The notes under the pieces were generated by a model that had not been told where the DNA came from, did no database searches, and saw nothing but the letters and a program-made list of their open reading frames with translations. The position numbers were made by a program, and so were the translations under genes. A stretch of 64,000 nucleotides of DNA, taken from positions 12,576,068 through 12,640,067 of the forward strand of contig NC_091382.1 in the NCBI RefSeq assembly GCF_038502225.1. The letters run 5' to 3'. This DNA comes from Cherax quadricarinatus. Its lineage: Eukaryota > Arthropoda > Malacostraca > Decapoda > Parastacidae. Positions 33,317 through 44,159 of this stretch are shown piece by piece (within the stretch, counting starts at the first letter, position 1; the number at the start of each line of letters is the position of its first letter).

Positions 33317-33512
33317 TATTAACGTAATATACAACATTTAATGAGACTCAATGATTATTATTGAGTATTATTATCATTACTAATATGGCATCTCGAAATA
33401 CAAGACACTCTTATTGATTTTAATGCATACCTGCATGCTAGCACAGTGTGTAAGTTTATTTAGGTACAGGTATACATAAGTATAATTATCAGAGTACAGT
33501 GTATATATAAAA

Positions 33513-33987
33513 TTCTAGGTAGTAGGTTGGTAGACAGCAACTGCCCAGGGAGGTACTACTGTCCTGCCAAGTGAGTGTAAAATGGAAACCTGTAATTGTT
33601 TTACATGATGGGAGGATTGCTGGTGTCTTTTTTCTGTCTCATAAGCATGCAAGATTTCAGGTACATCTTGCTACTTCTACTTAGGTCATACTACACATAC
33701 ATGTACAAGCATATACGTATATACATACATACCCCTCTGGGTTTTCTTCTATTTTCTTTCTAGTTCTTCTTCTTGTTTATTTCCTGTTATCTCCATGGGG
33801 AAGTGGAACAGAATTCTTCTTCCGTAAGCCATGCGTGTTGTAAGAGGCAAGTGAAATGCCAGGAGCAAAGGGCTAGTAACCCTTCTCCTGTATATATTAC
33901 TAAATTTAAAAAGAGAAACTTTTGTTTTTCTTTTTGGGCCACCCAGCCTTGGTGGGATATGGCTGGTTTGTTGAAAAAAAAAAAAAA
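33513..33987 (+). mobile_element. SINE-like repeat with an RTE-type tail, copy 1
   Basis: About 475 bp starting 'ctaggtagtaggttgg' and ending 'ccttggtgggatatggctgg' plus 'tttgttg' and poly(A). The last 50 bp resemble the RTE tail ('ccttggtgggaatcggcc'). Copy 2 is at 39650-40094, a minus-strand part at 36178-36376. No coding capacity is likely. Confidence 0.75.
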
Positions 33988-34203
33988 TATGAAATAATTT
34001 TTAAAAACACTTGAAATTTTCCAGACACAATGGAGAGACTTGGTGCTTACGGAGCTCATGGAGAATCTAAAACAGGGTGGGGTGCGGTGACCGTATTAGA
34101 AAGTCAGGTAGGGGGAGCCGTATAGAGAGTTTAGGTCATAATTTGAACTGACTGTATTAGTGGAATGCCATAAAGCAAAATGCCATAAAGTGGAGCCCTA
34201 ATG

Positions 34204-34984
34204 TATGTATTTATACTGCATTAATAGCAAGTGCTGGAAAACCATGGGAAAGAAAATTTGGAACTAATACATAAAATGCCATAACCCACAAACTAATTCC
34301 ATTCAAATACACCAGAAATGAATAATGTATAAAAAACCAAGATAAAATGAAAAAAAAAAACCTGAAAAACAATATTAAAAGGCAAATACATGTATGTGTA
34401 TTAGAATGTCAGAACCAAACCTTTTACCTAAACTGCACAAAGCAAATTACAAGTGAATGATAAAATGCGATGGATAAAGATCAATGATAAAAACAGATGA
34501 CAAAAATAATTGTAGAATATTGTATTTATAAAAGAAAAAACTTTAACCTTTCGAGTGGGAAATAATACAGTACTAAAGTAAAAAAAAAAAAACTACACAA
34601 TACAATTTTTATTTCTTTATGCAGTACAAATAATGTTTTTTTTTAAAGTTATACCTCACTAGAAAGCTTGAGTTTTCTTTTAAGATTTAGAAAATATCAT
34701 TGATATCTGGTACATGGTCAAAAATCCCTTCAAGACAAAAAAAAAAAACACTTCCTGCTGCAAAACAGTAGAAGAGAAATATGAAAATGTACAAAACTGA
34801 AATAGTTACTTCTTTACAGGTATGGAACATTTTGATGCACCGAGTGCAAATAAATAAATATAGGTGTCATTTTCCATAATATATATCGTCTAAGAACAGT
34901 CATGAGCTGTTAAGTGGCACTAGATCACATTCATTGTTAGTTGTGAAGGCTAACATAAGTACATTAGATGGATTATTATTTTTT
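34204..34984. other. AT-rich sequence without recognised features
   Basis: Many A runs and no open frame of note. No repeat shared with the rest of the window was noticed. Confidence 0.5.
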
Positions 34985-35990
34985 TAACACACTGGCTGTC
35001 CCTTACCAAGGTACGGTAACTTCCAAAAATAGGAAATGCATTCACCATCATTCACTTAACTGCTGTCTTGCCAGAAGTGCGTAGATATCACAATTCAAGC
35101 GAGTACAAACTGAGGAAACCATACCCCGGCCGGGATTGAACCCGCGGTCATAGAGTCTCAAAACTCCAGTCGAGTCACAAACTGAGGCTTCCCCATCACC
35201 AGGACTCAAGTCCAGCTAACTGGTTTCCTGAATTTCTTTATGAAACTTACCTTGTTCATGTTCCAACAACATGCAAGCCATTAAAACTACTTGTCTTCAC
35301 TCATATCTAACACACTCACAAAAGCCTGCTGGATCCTAACACTGAAAACCTCCCTCCTACCATTCCTGTGAAGTCCTCTACCACTCCTTCCTTCCTTCTC
35401 CATCCTCTCTAAATGTCCAAACCACCTCAATAACCCCTCTTCAGCCCTCTGGATAATACTTTTAATAACTCTACACCTCCTTTTCCTAATCTCCAAGCTA
35501 CAAATTCTCTGCATAATATTCACACCACACATTGCCCTCAGACACGACATCTCCACTACCTCCAGCCTCCTCCTTGCTGCAACATTCTCAACCCTTGCTT
35601 CACACCCATATAAAAGTGTTGGTACCACTATGCTCTCATATACTCCCTTTTTGCCTCCACAGATAATGTTCTCTGTTGCTGCAGATGCTTCAATGCACAA
35701 CCCACCTTTTTCCTCTCATCAATTCTATGGTTCACCTCTTCTTTCATAAATCAGTCCACCAACAAGTTCACTCCCAAATATATGGACACATTCGCTTCCT
35801 CCATACTCCCTCCTCCAATCTGATATCTCATCTTTCATTACTTAAATCTTTTCTTATCCTCACTACCTTGTTCTTTCCAATTTTCAATTTCTATTTCCTT
35901 CTTTTACATACTCTCCCAAATTCATCCACCAACCTTTGCAACTTCTCTTCAGAATCTTCCAACAGCATAGTGTCATCAGCAGAAAACTGA
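34985..35990 (-). mobile_element. Old RTE-type LINE fragment
   Basis: The minus strand reads as the last third of the RTE protein with many lesions (35287-35700: LLYGCEARVENVAARRRLE, CGVNIMQRI, LLRWFGHLERM) and a diverged 3' tail near 34985-35050. It ends at about 35990 inside the FADD region (SADDTMLLEDSEEKLQ), where a GC-rich simple stretch begins. Confidence 0.8.
35100..35172 (-). repeat. tRNA-like SINE fragment
   Basis: Read on the minus strand it contains 'cgcgggttcaatcccggcc', a good tRNA B box, inside the tail of the old RTE copy. No full cloverleaf is seen, so it is not called a tRNA gene. Confidence 0.5.
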
Positions 35991-35999
35991 GAAAAATAA

Positions 36000-36085
36000 T
36001 AAATGTAGTGGGTGGTAGATGTGTGGGGAGGAGTGAGGGGGGGTGGCGGCGATGGCGGCGGCAGCAGTGGTGGTGTGTGCTGGTT
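36000..36085 (+). repeat. G-rich low-complexity stretch
   Basis: GTGG, GGCGGC and GGTGGTG runs, unlike the AT-rich surroundings. Confidence 0.7.
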
Positions 36086-36177
36086 CACATCGTTCCTCCC
36101 TTGCTAAAGCACTTGATCAATCATGACAAATACAAGTTGAACAGAACTAATATGTATGATAAAATGCTTACTATTCT

Positions 36178-36376
36178 TTTTCTTTCAACAAACTGGCCAT
36201 CTCCCACTGAAGCAGGGTGGCCCAAAAAGAAAAACGAAAGTCTCTCTCTTTAAATTTAGTAATTTATACAGGAGAAAGGGTTACTAGCCCCCTGCTCTCA
36301 GCATTTCAGCTGCCTTTTATGACATGACATGAATGGCTTACAGAGGAAGAATTCTTTTCCACTTCCCCATGGAGAT
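36178..36376 (-). mobile_element. SINE-like repeat with an RTE-type tail, truncated
   Basis: The minus strand matches the last 200 bp of the repeats at 33513 and 39650: 'tccatggggaagtgg', 'ctagtaaccctttctcc' and 'ggccaccctgcttcagt'. Confidence 0.7.
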
Positions 36377-36487
36377 TATTATTATTATATTCCTAAAAAA
36401 AGATGTTAAACTCTTTGTGTGACAGAGATTAATATTACTGTGTCACATTATGTTGGAGTCAAGGTCACTGACAGTCAACTGGTTTAA

Positions 36488-39378
36488 CCCTTTCAGGGTC
36501 CATCCCGCAGATCTACGGCTTCAAGTTGAGTGTCCAAACTGTAGATCTACGCCAAAATTCTAGCGCCATCAAATTTAGCGCAAAAATGCTCATAGGCCTA
36601 CATGTGAGAGAACGGGTCTGCATGGTGGGTGTGCGCCATAAACAAAAAATCTAGGCGCCCGCATAGCATTGTGGGAACGCCATGCCTCGTCGCAAGGCAG
36701 CTCTCACTCTAAGAAAAATTGGGACTTTCCTGTTCCTATCTGATAGTTCTGACAGTGATGGAAGTGGAAATGAAGACGAATTCTTTGCTTTGATCAGTTA
36801 GTGACCGAAAGGAATGACCAGGATAACGATAATAGTGCAGGAAACCCTGACGATCCTCAACCTTCTACCTCTGGTGTGGGCACTTGTCAAGTCACGGTCG
36901 GTTGTACCTCAACGCAAGAGAAAACTATTATTTTCGCGTGGCCAGGCCTCTGACTTCTGTAATGATGATGACAGTGACGTGTATTGTGATTTTATTGCTT
37001 TTGACGATCATTTGAGTAGTGATAGTAAGGACACATATTCACGAGTGAAGTGTCGGTATGTACGCCACCGCATGCGCTCAGGTAGTGTACCCTATGCCAT
37101 GACCAGGGTACGGAGTACATCCCAGAGTACATCCCGTGGCCCTACACCAGGTATAGATAGTGATAGTGAGGATGATGTGGCTACACTTGGCATGGATAGA
37201 CCACAGGCATCACTAGATGGTGGTAGTGGTGATGGTAGTGCCACGGCCAGGCTGGGACCCACGCTGCTGACTCCGCAGTTCAAGGACAAAGTGGAGCGTC
37301 AGCCACCAGCCCACCACAACCACAACTACCCACACAACCAGCCTATGATGTCCACTATCCACCAGCAAACCGTATCTGGGATTGGTAGCAAAATCCCAAT
37401 TTTGTTCCCAAGCCCCACCACTTTGATGACTGAAAGTGGAATTCTACCAACTTGTCCGCTTGGAAACACTGAAAATGAACTGGAATTCTTTGAACTATTC
37501 TTTGACCAGCCATTGATGGAAACTATTGTCAGGGAAAATAACAAGTATTTTGAGTACACCATGGCAAATACGATCATATCACCACAGTCAAGACTACACC
37601 GGTGGAAAGAGACGACTGTTGCAGAAATTTATTTGCTTTTTGCAACAATAATGCTTATGCCTCATGTCTATAAGCATAATATAAAAGCATACTGGTCCAC
37701 AGATCGGCTAATTTCTACCCCGCTCTTCAGTGAAATCATCCCAGTGAACAGGTTTATCTTACTGTTACATATGTTGCACTTCTCTGACAAAACCAGGCCT
37801 GACAGAAGTGACAGGTTATACAAGATTAGAAATGTTTTTATGTATCTCAAACAAAAGTTCAGCATGTACTTTTATCCATTCAAGAATCTTGTAATTGATG
37901 AGTCTTTGATTTTGTTCAAAGGTAGGCTGTCATTCAAGCAGTGCATACCGAGCAAGAGAAAACGCTTTGGTATAAAACTGTTTGTACTCTGTGACTGTGA
38001 CAGTGGCCTGGTATTGGATATTGTTGTGTACAAGGGAAGTAAAACATTGAAAGATACCAAGATGTTATTGGGTATCTCAGGTGATGTAGTGAGAAGCATG
38101 ATGGCACCTTATCTTGGTAAGGGGCATACATTATATACTGATAACTGGTACACAAGCCCATTGCTCAGTGATTTCTTGAGAATGAACAAGACAGATGTGT
38201 GTGGCACAGTGCGTTCTAATCATAAACATATGCTCAGGCTCAACGCAGGTGCTCGTGGTGATGACGTGCAGGTGTTTACTGCCAATGACATCATGGCATT
38301 ACAGTGGCATGACAAACGAGATGTCACATTGTTGACAACCATTCACCGTAATGAAATGCAAGACAGTGGCAAAGTTGATAGAGTGACTAATAAACGTATT
38401 CGAAAACCAGTGACAGTGATTGATTATACACAAAACATGCGCTTGGTTGACAAGTGTGACATGCAGATTGGCTTTGTTGATTGTGTTCATAAAAGTTACA
38501 AGTGGTACATGAAACTTTTCTTCCATCTCATGGACATTTCAATGCTCAATGCATATAATATGTACCAAATGAAGACTGGCAACAGACCACCATATGATGA
38601 ATTTTGTTTGTCTGTTGTCAGACAACTCATAATGAAGTACCAGGAAACAACACCTGCTATACAAGGTCCTCGAACTCCTCAGGATATACCCAAGCATTTG
38701 AGGAGGGAAGGTGATCATTTCATAATACAGCTTCCTTCAACTCAGAAGAAATTTGCTCAGAAGAGATGCATCGTCTGTGTACAAACAAAACGATGGCAAC
38801 AAAGACGCAAACACACTCGTTTTATGTGTGAGGAATGTAAGGTACCTCTGTGCATGGTGCCTTGTTTCAAGGACTTCCACAAGCTCCAGCAGTTCTAAAA
38901 TCATGTCCAGTGATTGTAAATATGTGAATATGTGATAGAACATTAGTATTATACAAGATTTGTGCATGTTTATTGTAATAAACAACAGTGGTAAACAATA
39001 ATATGATAGCAACTTTAGTGCAGTTATTGTGTTCAATACAGTGAATTTATATACATGTATATACATTATATACAGTATTGGTCTCTCAGGCCCCAAATGT
39101 TAGTAGGAAAAGAAAAAAATTAGAAAAGAAAAAACTACGAAAAACGGTAAATAAAGTAATGTGCGTATGTGGAAATCGTTGATGTTGCCGCCACCACGTC
39201 ATTTAGGGTCAACTTCTCAGCACTGTATCTCAGTAAGTACTGATCAGAATTTTTTTTTTTGTCTTATTACCTTCACAATTATATACTCTTTAATTCTGTA
39301 AGAAAAAAATAATTTTTTTTTTTTTCAAAATTTCTTGGACACTGGAGCTTCAGATTTTGGCCTTGGACCCTGAAGGGG
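36488..39378 (+). mobile_element. piggyBac transposon, 2891 bp
   Basis: TTAA at 36484-36487 and 39379-39382. The ends CCCTTTCAGGGTCCA and the inverse TGGACCCTGAAGGGG match well. It holds one transposase gene, open through the catalytic domain. Confidence 0.92.
36814..38898 (+). CDS. piggyBac transposase, catalytic part open, N-terminus frameshifted
   Basis: The enzyme excises and reinserts the element at TTAA without scars. In the 694-residue frame the catalytic aspartates are D362 (VIDESLILFKGRLSFKQ), D443 (YTDNWYTSPLL) and D546 (MRLVDKCDM). Their spacing (81 and 103) is close to the 78 and 101 of the reference piggyBac protein. The C-terminus has a cysteine-rich domain, CIVCVQTKR and then CEECKVPLCMVPCFKDFH, as in the family. 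A better start is the ATG at 36682 (MPRRKAALTLRK), followed by an acidic stretch, but that frame stops near 36801. The acidic and Ser-rich N-terminal sequence continues in a third frame before the 694-residue frame takes over near 36900. So the N-terminus probably carries two small indels. Confidence 0.9.
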   Translation: MTRITIIVQETLTILNLLPLVWALVKSRSVVPQRKRKLLFSRGQASDFCNDDDSDVYCDFIAFDDHLSSDSKDTYSRVKCRYVRHRMRSGSVPYAMTRVRSTSQSTSRGPTPGIDSDSEDDVATLGMDRPQASLDGGSGDGSATARLGPTLLTPQFKDKVERQPPAHHNHNYPHNQPMMSTIHQQTVSGIGSKIPILFPSPTTLMTESGILPTCPLGNTENELEFFELFFDQPLMETIVRENNKYFEYTMANTIISPQSRLHRWKETTVAEIYLLFATIMLMPHVYKHNIKAYWSTDRLISTPLFSEIIPVNRFILLLHMLHFSDKTRPDRSDRLYKIRNVFMYLKQKFSMYFYPFKNLVIDESLILFKGRLSFKQCIPSKRKRFGIKLFVLCDCDSGLVLDIVVYKGSKTLKDTKMLLGISGDVVRSMMAPYLGKGHTLYTDNWYTSPLLSDFLRMNKTDVCGTVRSNHKHMLRLNAGARGDDVQVFTANDIMALQWHDKRDVTLLTTIHRNEMQDSGKVDRVTNKRIRKPVTVIDYTQNMRLVDKCDMQIGFVDCVHKSYKWYMKLFFHLMDISMLNAYNMYQMKTGNRPPYDEFCLSVVRQLIMKYQETTPAIQGPRTPQDIPKHLRREGDHFIIQLPSTQKKFAQKRCIVCVQTKRWQQRRKHTRFMCEECKVPLCMVPCFKDFHKLQQF

Positions 39379-39399
39379 TTAACAGGCACCTGACTTCAA

Positions 39400-39615
39400 A
39401 ACAAAAAAAAAAACAAAACAAAACAAAACAAATTTTATTTCTTTGCAAGATTACACTGAGAATATGAAATTACAATAATGAAATTACAATAATGAGTTGC
39501 AGTGCAAAGAGAGCCACTATCATGCCTAGGCATTATGAGCAGACTTAATTTAATGGCTTACAGACTACTTAATACTAAATAAACTGATCGTAGTTTAAGT
39601 TGTACATCTGTTTTT
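39400..39615 (-). mobile_element. LINE 3' UTR with a CAAAA-type tail
   Basis: CAAAA units (39405-39431), then 'ttttatttctttgcaag' and 'catgcctaggcattatgagc'. It resembles the inverse 3' ends at 23116 and 1-1263 but is diverged. Confidence 0.55.
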
Positions 39616-39649
39616 ATTTATAGCAGACATTAATTATACTTCTAGGTAG

Positions 39650-40094
39650 TAGGTTGGTGGACAGCAACCACCCAGGGAGATACTACCGTCCTGCCAAGTG
39701 AGTGTAAAACGAAAGCCTGTAATTGTTTTACATGATGGTAGGATTGCTGGTGTCCTTTTTTTCTGTATCATAAACATGCAAGATTTCAGCTACGTCTTGC
39801 TACTTCTACTTACACTTAGGTCACACTACACATACATGTACAAGCATATATATACACACCCCTCTGGGTTTTCTTCTATTTTTTTTTTAGTTCTTGTTTA
39901 TTTCCTCTTATCTCCATGGGGAAGTGGAACAGAATTCTTCCTCAGTAAGCCATGCGTGTTGTAAGATGCCGGGAGCAAGGGACTAGTAACCCCTTCTCCC
40001 GTATAAATTACTAAATTTAAAACGAGAAACTTTCGTTTTTCTTTTTGGGCCACCCTGCCTTGGTGGGATACGGCCGGTTTGTTGAAAAAAAAAA
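39650..40094 (+). mobile_element. SINE-like repeat with an RTE-type tail, copy 2
   Basis: Same as 33513-33987: start 'ctaggtagtaggttgg', middle 'tctccatggggaagtgg', end 'ccttggtgggatacggccgg', 'tttgttg' and poly(A). Confidence 0.8.
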
Positions 40095-40427
40095 TTGTAC
40101 TCAAATTAAAATAGTTTCAATAATAAATATTGCAATTATATTATGGAAATATAACATTATGAGTTGTTGAAAGTAGTTTACAAGTATGAGAATGTTACAA
40201 TTGGGTGTAAGGTAGTATTAACAGTAATAACAAATAAACACTGCTGCATCATGTCCTCAGTAGCAGCAATTAGTCTATATTGTGTGTCATGTATACAACT
40301 ACTTTTGATGAGCAAATTCAGGGAAGAGAAATTACTAGCAGACATACCAGACACTGGTCTATATGCTTTTACCATAACAAATATAATCTGGACAGACAAT
40401 TAAACTGTGTTGCAGATTATTTTTTTT
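40095..40427. other. No recognised gene
   Basis: AT-rich, with short open frames on both strands but no motif or plausible splice-bounded exon that I can support. Confidence 0.4.
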
Positions 40428-40562
40428 TTCAACAAACTGGCCATCTCCCAATGAGGCAGGGTGACCCAAAAGAGAAACAATTTCATCATTATTCACACTA
40501 TCACTGTCATGCCAGAGGCACGCAGATACAACAGTTTAGATGTCACCCTGAATAGCAAATAC
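40428..40562 (-). mobile_element. RTE-family 3' tail fragment
   Basis: 'aactggccatctcccaatga' and 'gcagggtgacccaaaa' are the inverse of a diverged RTE tail, as at 15015-15100. Confidence 0.7.
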
Positions 40563-40567
40563 AATAC

Positions 40568-40684
40568 CAAACCCAGGGCTGGCCTTAAGCCGACTGGACC
40601 GATTGCTCCCAATTGGGCCCCACGCCTAAGGGAGCCCCACGCTAGAGTGTCGTCTACTCTCAGCTTGTCAAGTACACACAACAA
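40568..40684. mobile_element. Possible hAT-type end, cut by the assembly gap
   Basis: 'cagggctggccttaagccg' and 'attgggccccacgcc' resemble the terminal sequence of hAT elements (CAGGGCCGG-like). The rest is in or beyond the gap. Confidence 0.35.
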
Positions 40685-40784
40685 NNNNNNNNNNNNNNNN
40701 NNNNNNNNNNNNNNNNNNNNNNNNNNNNNNNNNNNNNNNNNNNNNNNNNNNNNNNNNNNNNNNNNNNNNNNNNNNNNNNNNNNN
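40685..40784. other. Assembly gap, 100 N
   Basis: Exactly 100 N, which by convention marks a gap of unknown size between contigs. Confidence 0.99.
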
Positions 40785-41215
40785 CGTTTCCCATCACCAG
40801 TGGTTACAGTGAGAATGATACCAGCACCACCTGCCTTTACTGGGTCCACTACTAGATAACACCAAAACATTCCTGCAGAAAGCTCTCAGTCCAGTGCCCT
40901 GGTGTTTTTTTTTTAATTTTCCAAAGATCCACAAACTGGATATTCTTCTCCGTACTTCCACCTGTGGTATAACTAATGCCGAATTTTTTACATTGCAAAC
41001 ATTTCGATATTTCAGGGAAGTTAGAGCCATTTTCCGACAACATTTTTTAGTTATACACAAATTACTCGCACATAGAGAGGAGCTTACGACGACATTTCGG
41101 ACCGACTTGGACCATTTACAAAGTCATAATAACGAAAAAGGAGAGGAGGGAGTATATATAGGCCAGGAGGTGGTAGTGGTAGTAGTGGAGTTAGAAGGTA
41201 GTAGTGGGGGAGTTG

Positions 41216-41334
41216 GTATGGTGGAGAAGCCAGTCAAATTTTGCTCGCGTATGGAAGCAAAAAATCGACCCATCGACTGCTCCTATTTGGAAAAACTCGC
41301 ACGTGGACACGTTCGCAAGTAGAGGTTCCACTGT
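41216..41334. mobile_element. Right end of a Tigger-D-type element
   Basis: 'gcaaaaaatcgacccatcga', 'aaaaactcgcacgtggaca' and 'caagtagaggttccactgta' match the right end at 6775-6878. The left end is not seen. Confidence 0.75.
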
Positions 41335-41640
41335 ACTGAGGAAGAGGAGCACTGTAAGGGAGCTACGTGCACACAGAGGGTAAGAGCAAGAACACAGAGG
41401 GGGGAGAAAGAAAGAAGAAAGACAACCCAAAGGAGAAAGAGGAAAGGAGAAGAGGGAGAAGAAGAAAAAGGAACCAGGTTAATTCATACGTGTTCTGAAG
41501 TTCGGAGCATTTTACAATGTAGCGGGAAAGGAAGGCATCTACAAGGACGAAGCCAGGACTAACATTCATACGCGATATTGTGACTTTTTCAGTTATTATT
41601 AGTTATAATACGTAAGTTATCATACTTTTAGTCGAAACTT
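41335..41640. repeat. Purine-rich stretch
   Basis: AGAAAG/GAGGAG-type purine bias at 41335-41480; no gene. Confidence 0.5.
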
Positions 41641-42900
41641 CTGCTACAATTACATTTCATGGTAAATATGAAGCCCCGCATACTCGATGCATTTAGCAAA
41701 TCGCCTGTCTCGCACCTCTGACGTAAATGGCAGAATTCATACGGTTTCTTTCGACGAAATGTCTCTGTTCATCAACGTCTCTTCTACTGTTGCCACTGAC
41801 GTGCTCTGACGGGAGATCACCGACAACACGAACCTTGGTAAACTTTTTCACCAAAAACCTGCACTTGCTAAAGGAATCTTATGACGACTTTTCATTCTGG
41901 ATTATTGTCAAGCCGCAACTCAGGTGAGGAAAGTAAAGAATGTATAAAGATAGTGGGATAGGTTCCGATCTAAAGACCGAGTTTTAGTGAATTGTTCCAG
42001 CCATGGTATTGTTTCTTTCTTATTCTTCCTGTACCTAGACATAATTTTATCGATTTCGTTAAATCATGAGTGAATTTCGACTAAAAGTGCGACAACAGCT
42101 GCTACAACCGGTGCTTCGGCATGTCATAGCCTTTAACGTCATGTTATCCATTAGCTTCATGGAGTACGGAGAGACAAAGGAGTTCCATATGAGGATTTCA
42201 AGTACTATATGAGGTTTACAGTGAATCTGTAATATCCTGGCATTAGATCCAAGATGGCTCAACATTCAAAATTATCTTAAAGCAACGGGACTGAATCTGC
42301 AACCACATTTGCTTTAGAACACGAGAAAGAAGGAGCACTGTTGCAGGCCCACTGGCCACTCATCCACAACTCTATGATCAACTTCCATTCTAAGAATGAG
42401 AGTTGGTCATAGATACCTTCTCTTGGAAAGTTTACACTGAGTCTACTAAGAAGGATGACTCGCTGTGCTCTTGATACATGAACAGGCGAGAGCAGTGACT
42501 GGATTCTTAACATTCTTCATTCCCGTTCCTGTTTACCTCGAGGGAGAATGCTCCTTCATCCTACATACATTTAGATATGTTTATTTCTTAACATTTTTTC
42601 TTTTACAACTGCAGGCGAGGAGCATAGGGTATCTTCAATATTATCTCCTTAATTAAGAACTCACGTGTGATATGGTCAACACATCAGTGTGGCCAATATT
42701 GTCATCATGTCCATCGACCCAGTGTCATGTCACCAGTATCTACTGCTTGTACATAAGCGCACAACGGTTACATAATGCGATTCTTTAACTGCAACGATTC
42801 GCACAGTGGGTATTATCTAGTCACAAACAGATCTGTTTGTGACTTGATAAAGCTCACTGTGTGGGCATAACGTTGTCAATAAAGCATACCATTATAATGC

Positions 42901-43444
42901 ATTAGTGTATGTATATACCTTGTCAGTATTTTAGTGGGAGAGGCTGGTAGAAATGTACCTGTCGGGATTGACATACATATGCTTGTGAGAGGAATGATTA
43001 GAGTATTGTTTGTGTATTACACAGTGACATCGAAATTGAATGAAGTCCAGCTTCATTCATTATACATGACATATAAAGTCATACCAAATGCAGGAAGCTA
43101 AAACATAACTGCCATAGTGACACACACACAATAACAATGGGTATAAGAGGATTAATATCTCAGGAAAGACACACAGTTGTTGGAATGAGAGTGGTAAGGA
43201 AATATATGTTAACATTTGAGAGATATTAAAACATTCGTTTTAAATAGGGCTTATCCTATCTGCTTCGTGAGGTGAGAGGACCTCACTAAAATTCACCATT
43301 GGTTGACCCTCTGCACCTCTACGATTCAGCATAACCTTCTTGATCTCGCTATTGTTCAGCATTACTGATCATATGTACTTTTATTAAGTAATAATATACT
43401 TCAGAATGGTCCAGACACGGAGCTAAATATTCGACGACGGGTTT

Positions 43445-43487
<43 letters not shown>

Positions 43488-43893
43488 GTATAAACCTCTG
43501 TTATTTTATCCGTCAGAAAATAAGGCAAGTGCCTCCTGACACGGGTCTTATCCATCCTGACGACCCATTAATTATACAAACCTATGTTTCTCATACTCTT
43601 ATAAAATCAGAGTGAACAAGTTCCTAAGACAGAAACATTTTCATAACAAAATATTTAAAGTGTTTGCTCAGGTGTCTCTTTTCACAACATACTTGTAATT
43701 CCCAGTGACACTAATAGATAACACACAACTTCAGGGTCACTGAAACTCTTGTAGTTCTCCATACCCAGTTTTTACCACTATTTTGTGTACTCGCCTAATT
43801 AACTTAATTGTGGTTACAGGGGTCGAGACTCGGATTGTGTGTGCGTGTGTGTGTGTGAATTAATAATTTCCTATTTGTTTCCAACCCTGGCAG
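42901..43893. other. Upstream or intronic region of the CUB-like gene
   Basis: Contains an AAT microsatellite (43448-43487) and a GT run (43836-43857). A first exon with the native ATG of the CUB-like gene would be expected here or further upstream. I could not identify it. Confidence 0.4.
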
Positions 43894-44062
43894 GTGTTGA
43901 AGAGCAGCAAGGTTGGGTTTGTGTGGGTGGCGGCTGTGATGATGGGTGGCATAGTGGGTAGTGATCTACCTGGTCCATCAACTCATCATCAACAAGGACA
44001 TCAACAACTTCAACATCCAGACACAACTGATGTCAGTCTAGATACAGAGAGCCAACAGGAAA
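43894..44062 (+). CDS. Secreted CUB-like protein, exon with signal-anchor-like segment
   Basis: Acceptor 'ttccaaccctggcag' and donor 'gtaagc'. The frame reads VLKSSKVGFVWVAAVMMGG, a basic then hydrophobic stretch typical of a signal peptide, followed by GSDLPGPS and a His/Gln-rich segment. The exon opens with GTG, so the initiator Met must come from an upstream exon, or from the Met pair inside the hydrophobic stretch. It ends after one base of a codon, matching the exon at 45244. The low-complexity linker has no recognisable domain. Call depends on the in-phase join to the CUB-like exon. Confidence 0.65.
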
Positions 44063-44159
44063 GTAAGCGAAAAAGTCTAAAATACAAGTTTATAATTTAA
44101 ACCTGACTTAATAACAGTGGCAGTGTTAGAGTGAGGTTACTACAGGTCAGTTATATACA

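Larger units (their letters stand above)
31318..34203. mobile_element. Non-autonomous TIR element, copy 2
   Basis: Left end CAGTACGGCCCC after TA at 31316; right end GGAGCCCTAATG before TA at 34204. It is collinear with the element at 1344-10038 but shorter. It contains a tandem block pair (about 32027-32240 and 32240-32375), a Tigger derivative (32376-33316) in the second block, and a SINE-like repeat (33513-33987). Confidence 0.6.
40890..42900 (+). pseudogene. Decayed Penelope-like element fragments
   Basis: 40915-40960 reads FPKIHKLDI, close to the conserved LPKIHK segment of Penelope reverse transcriptases. 41735-41780 reads SFDEMSLFINV, close to the SFDVVSLFT segment with the first catalytic position. 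42821-42890 is a palindrome followed by 'cttgataaagctcac' and 'gttgtcaataaa', a 3'-end-like block. 41087-41115 ('acatttcggaccgacttgga') recurs at 62378. Stops are frequent. The fragments may come from more than one copy. Confidence 0.45.

Noticed and set aside
35100..35172. tRNA gene
   Set aside because: A B box is visible but no complete cloverleaf or A box with correct spacing; it sits inside an old LINE tail.
31240..43890. Upstream TRMT13 exon with the CPLDPxH half of the zinc finger
   Set aside because: I looked for it on the minus strand and found no matching segment; it may be short, in the gap or outside the window.
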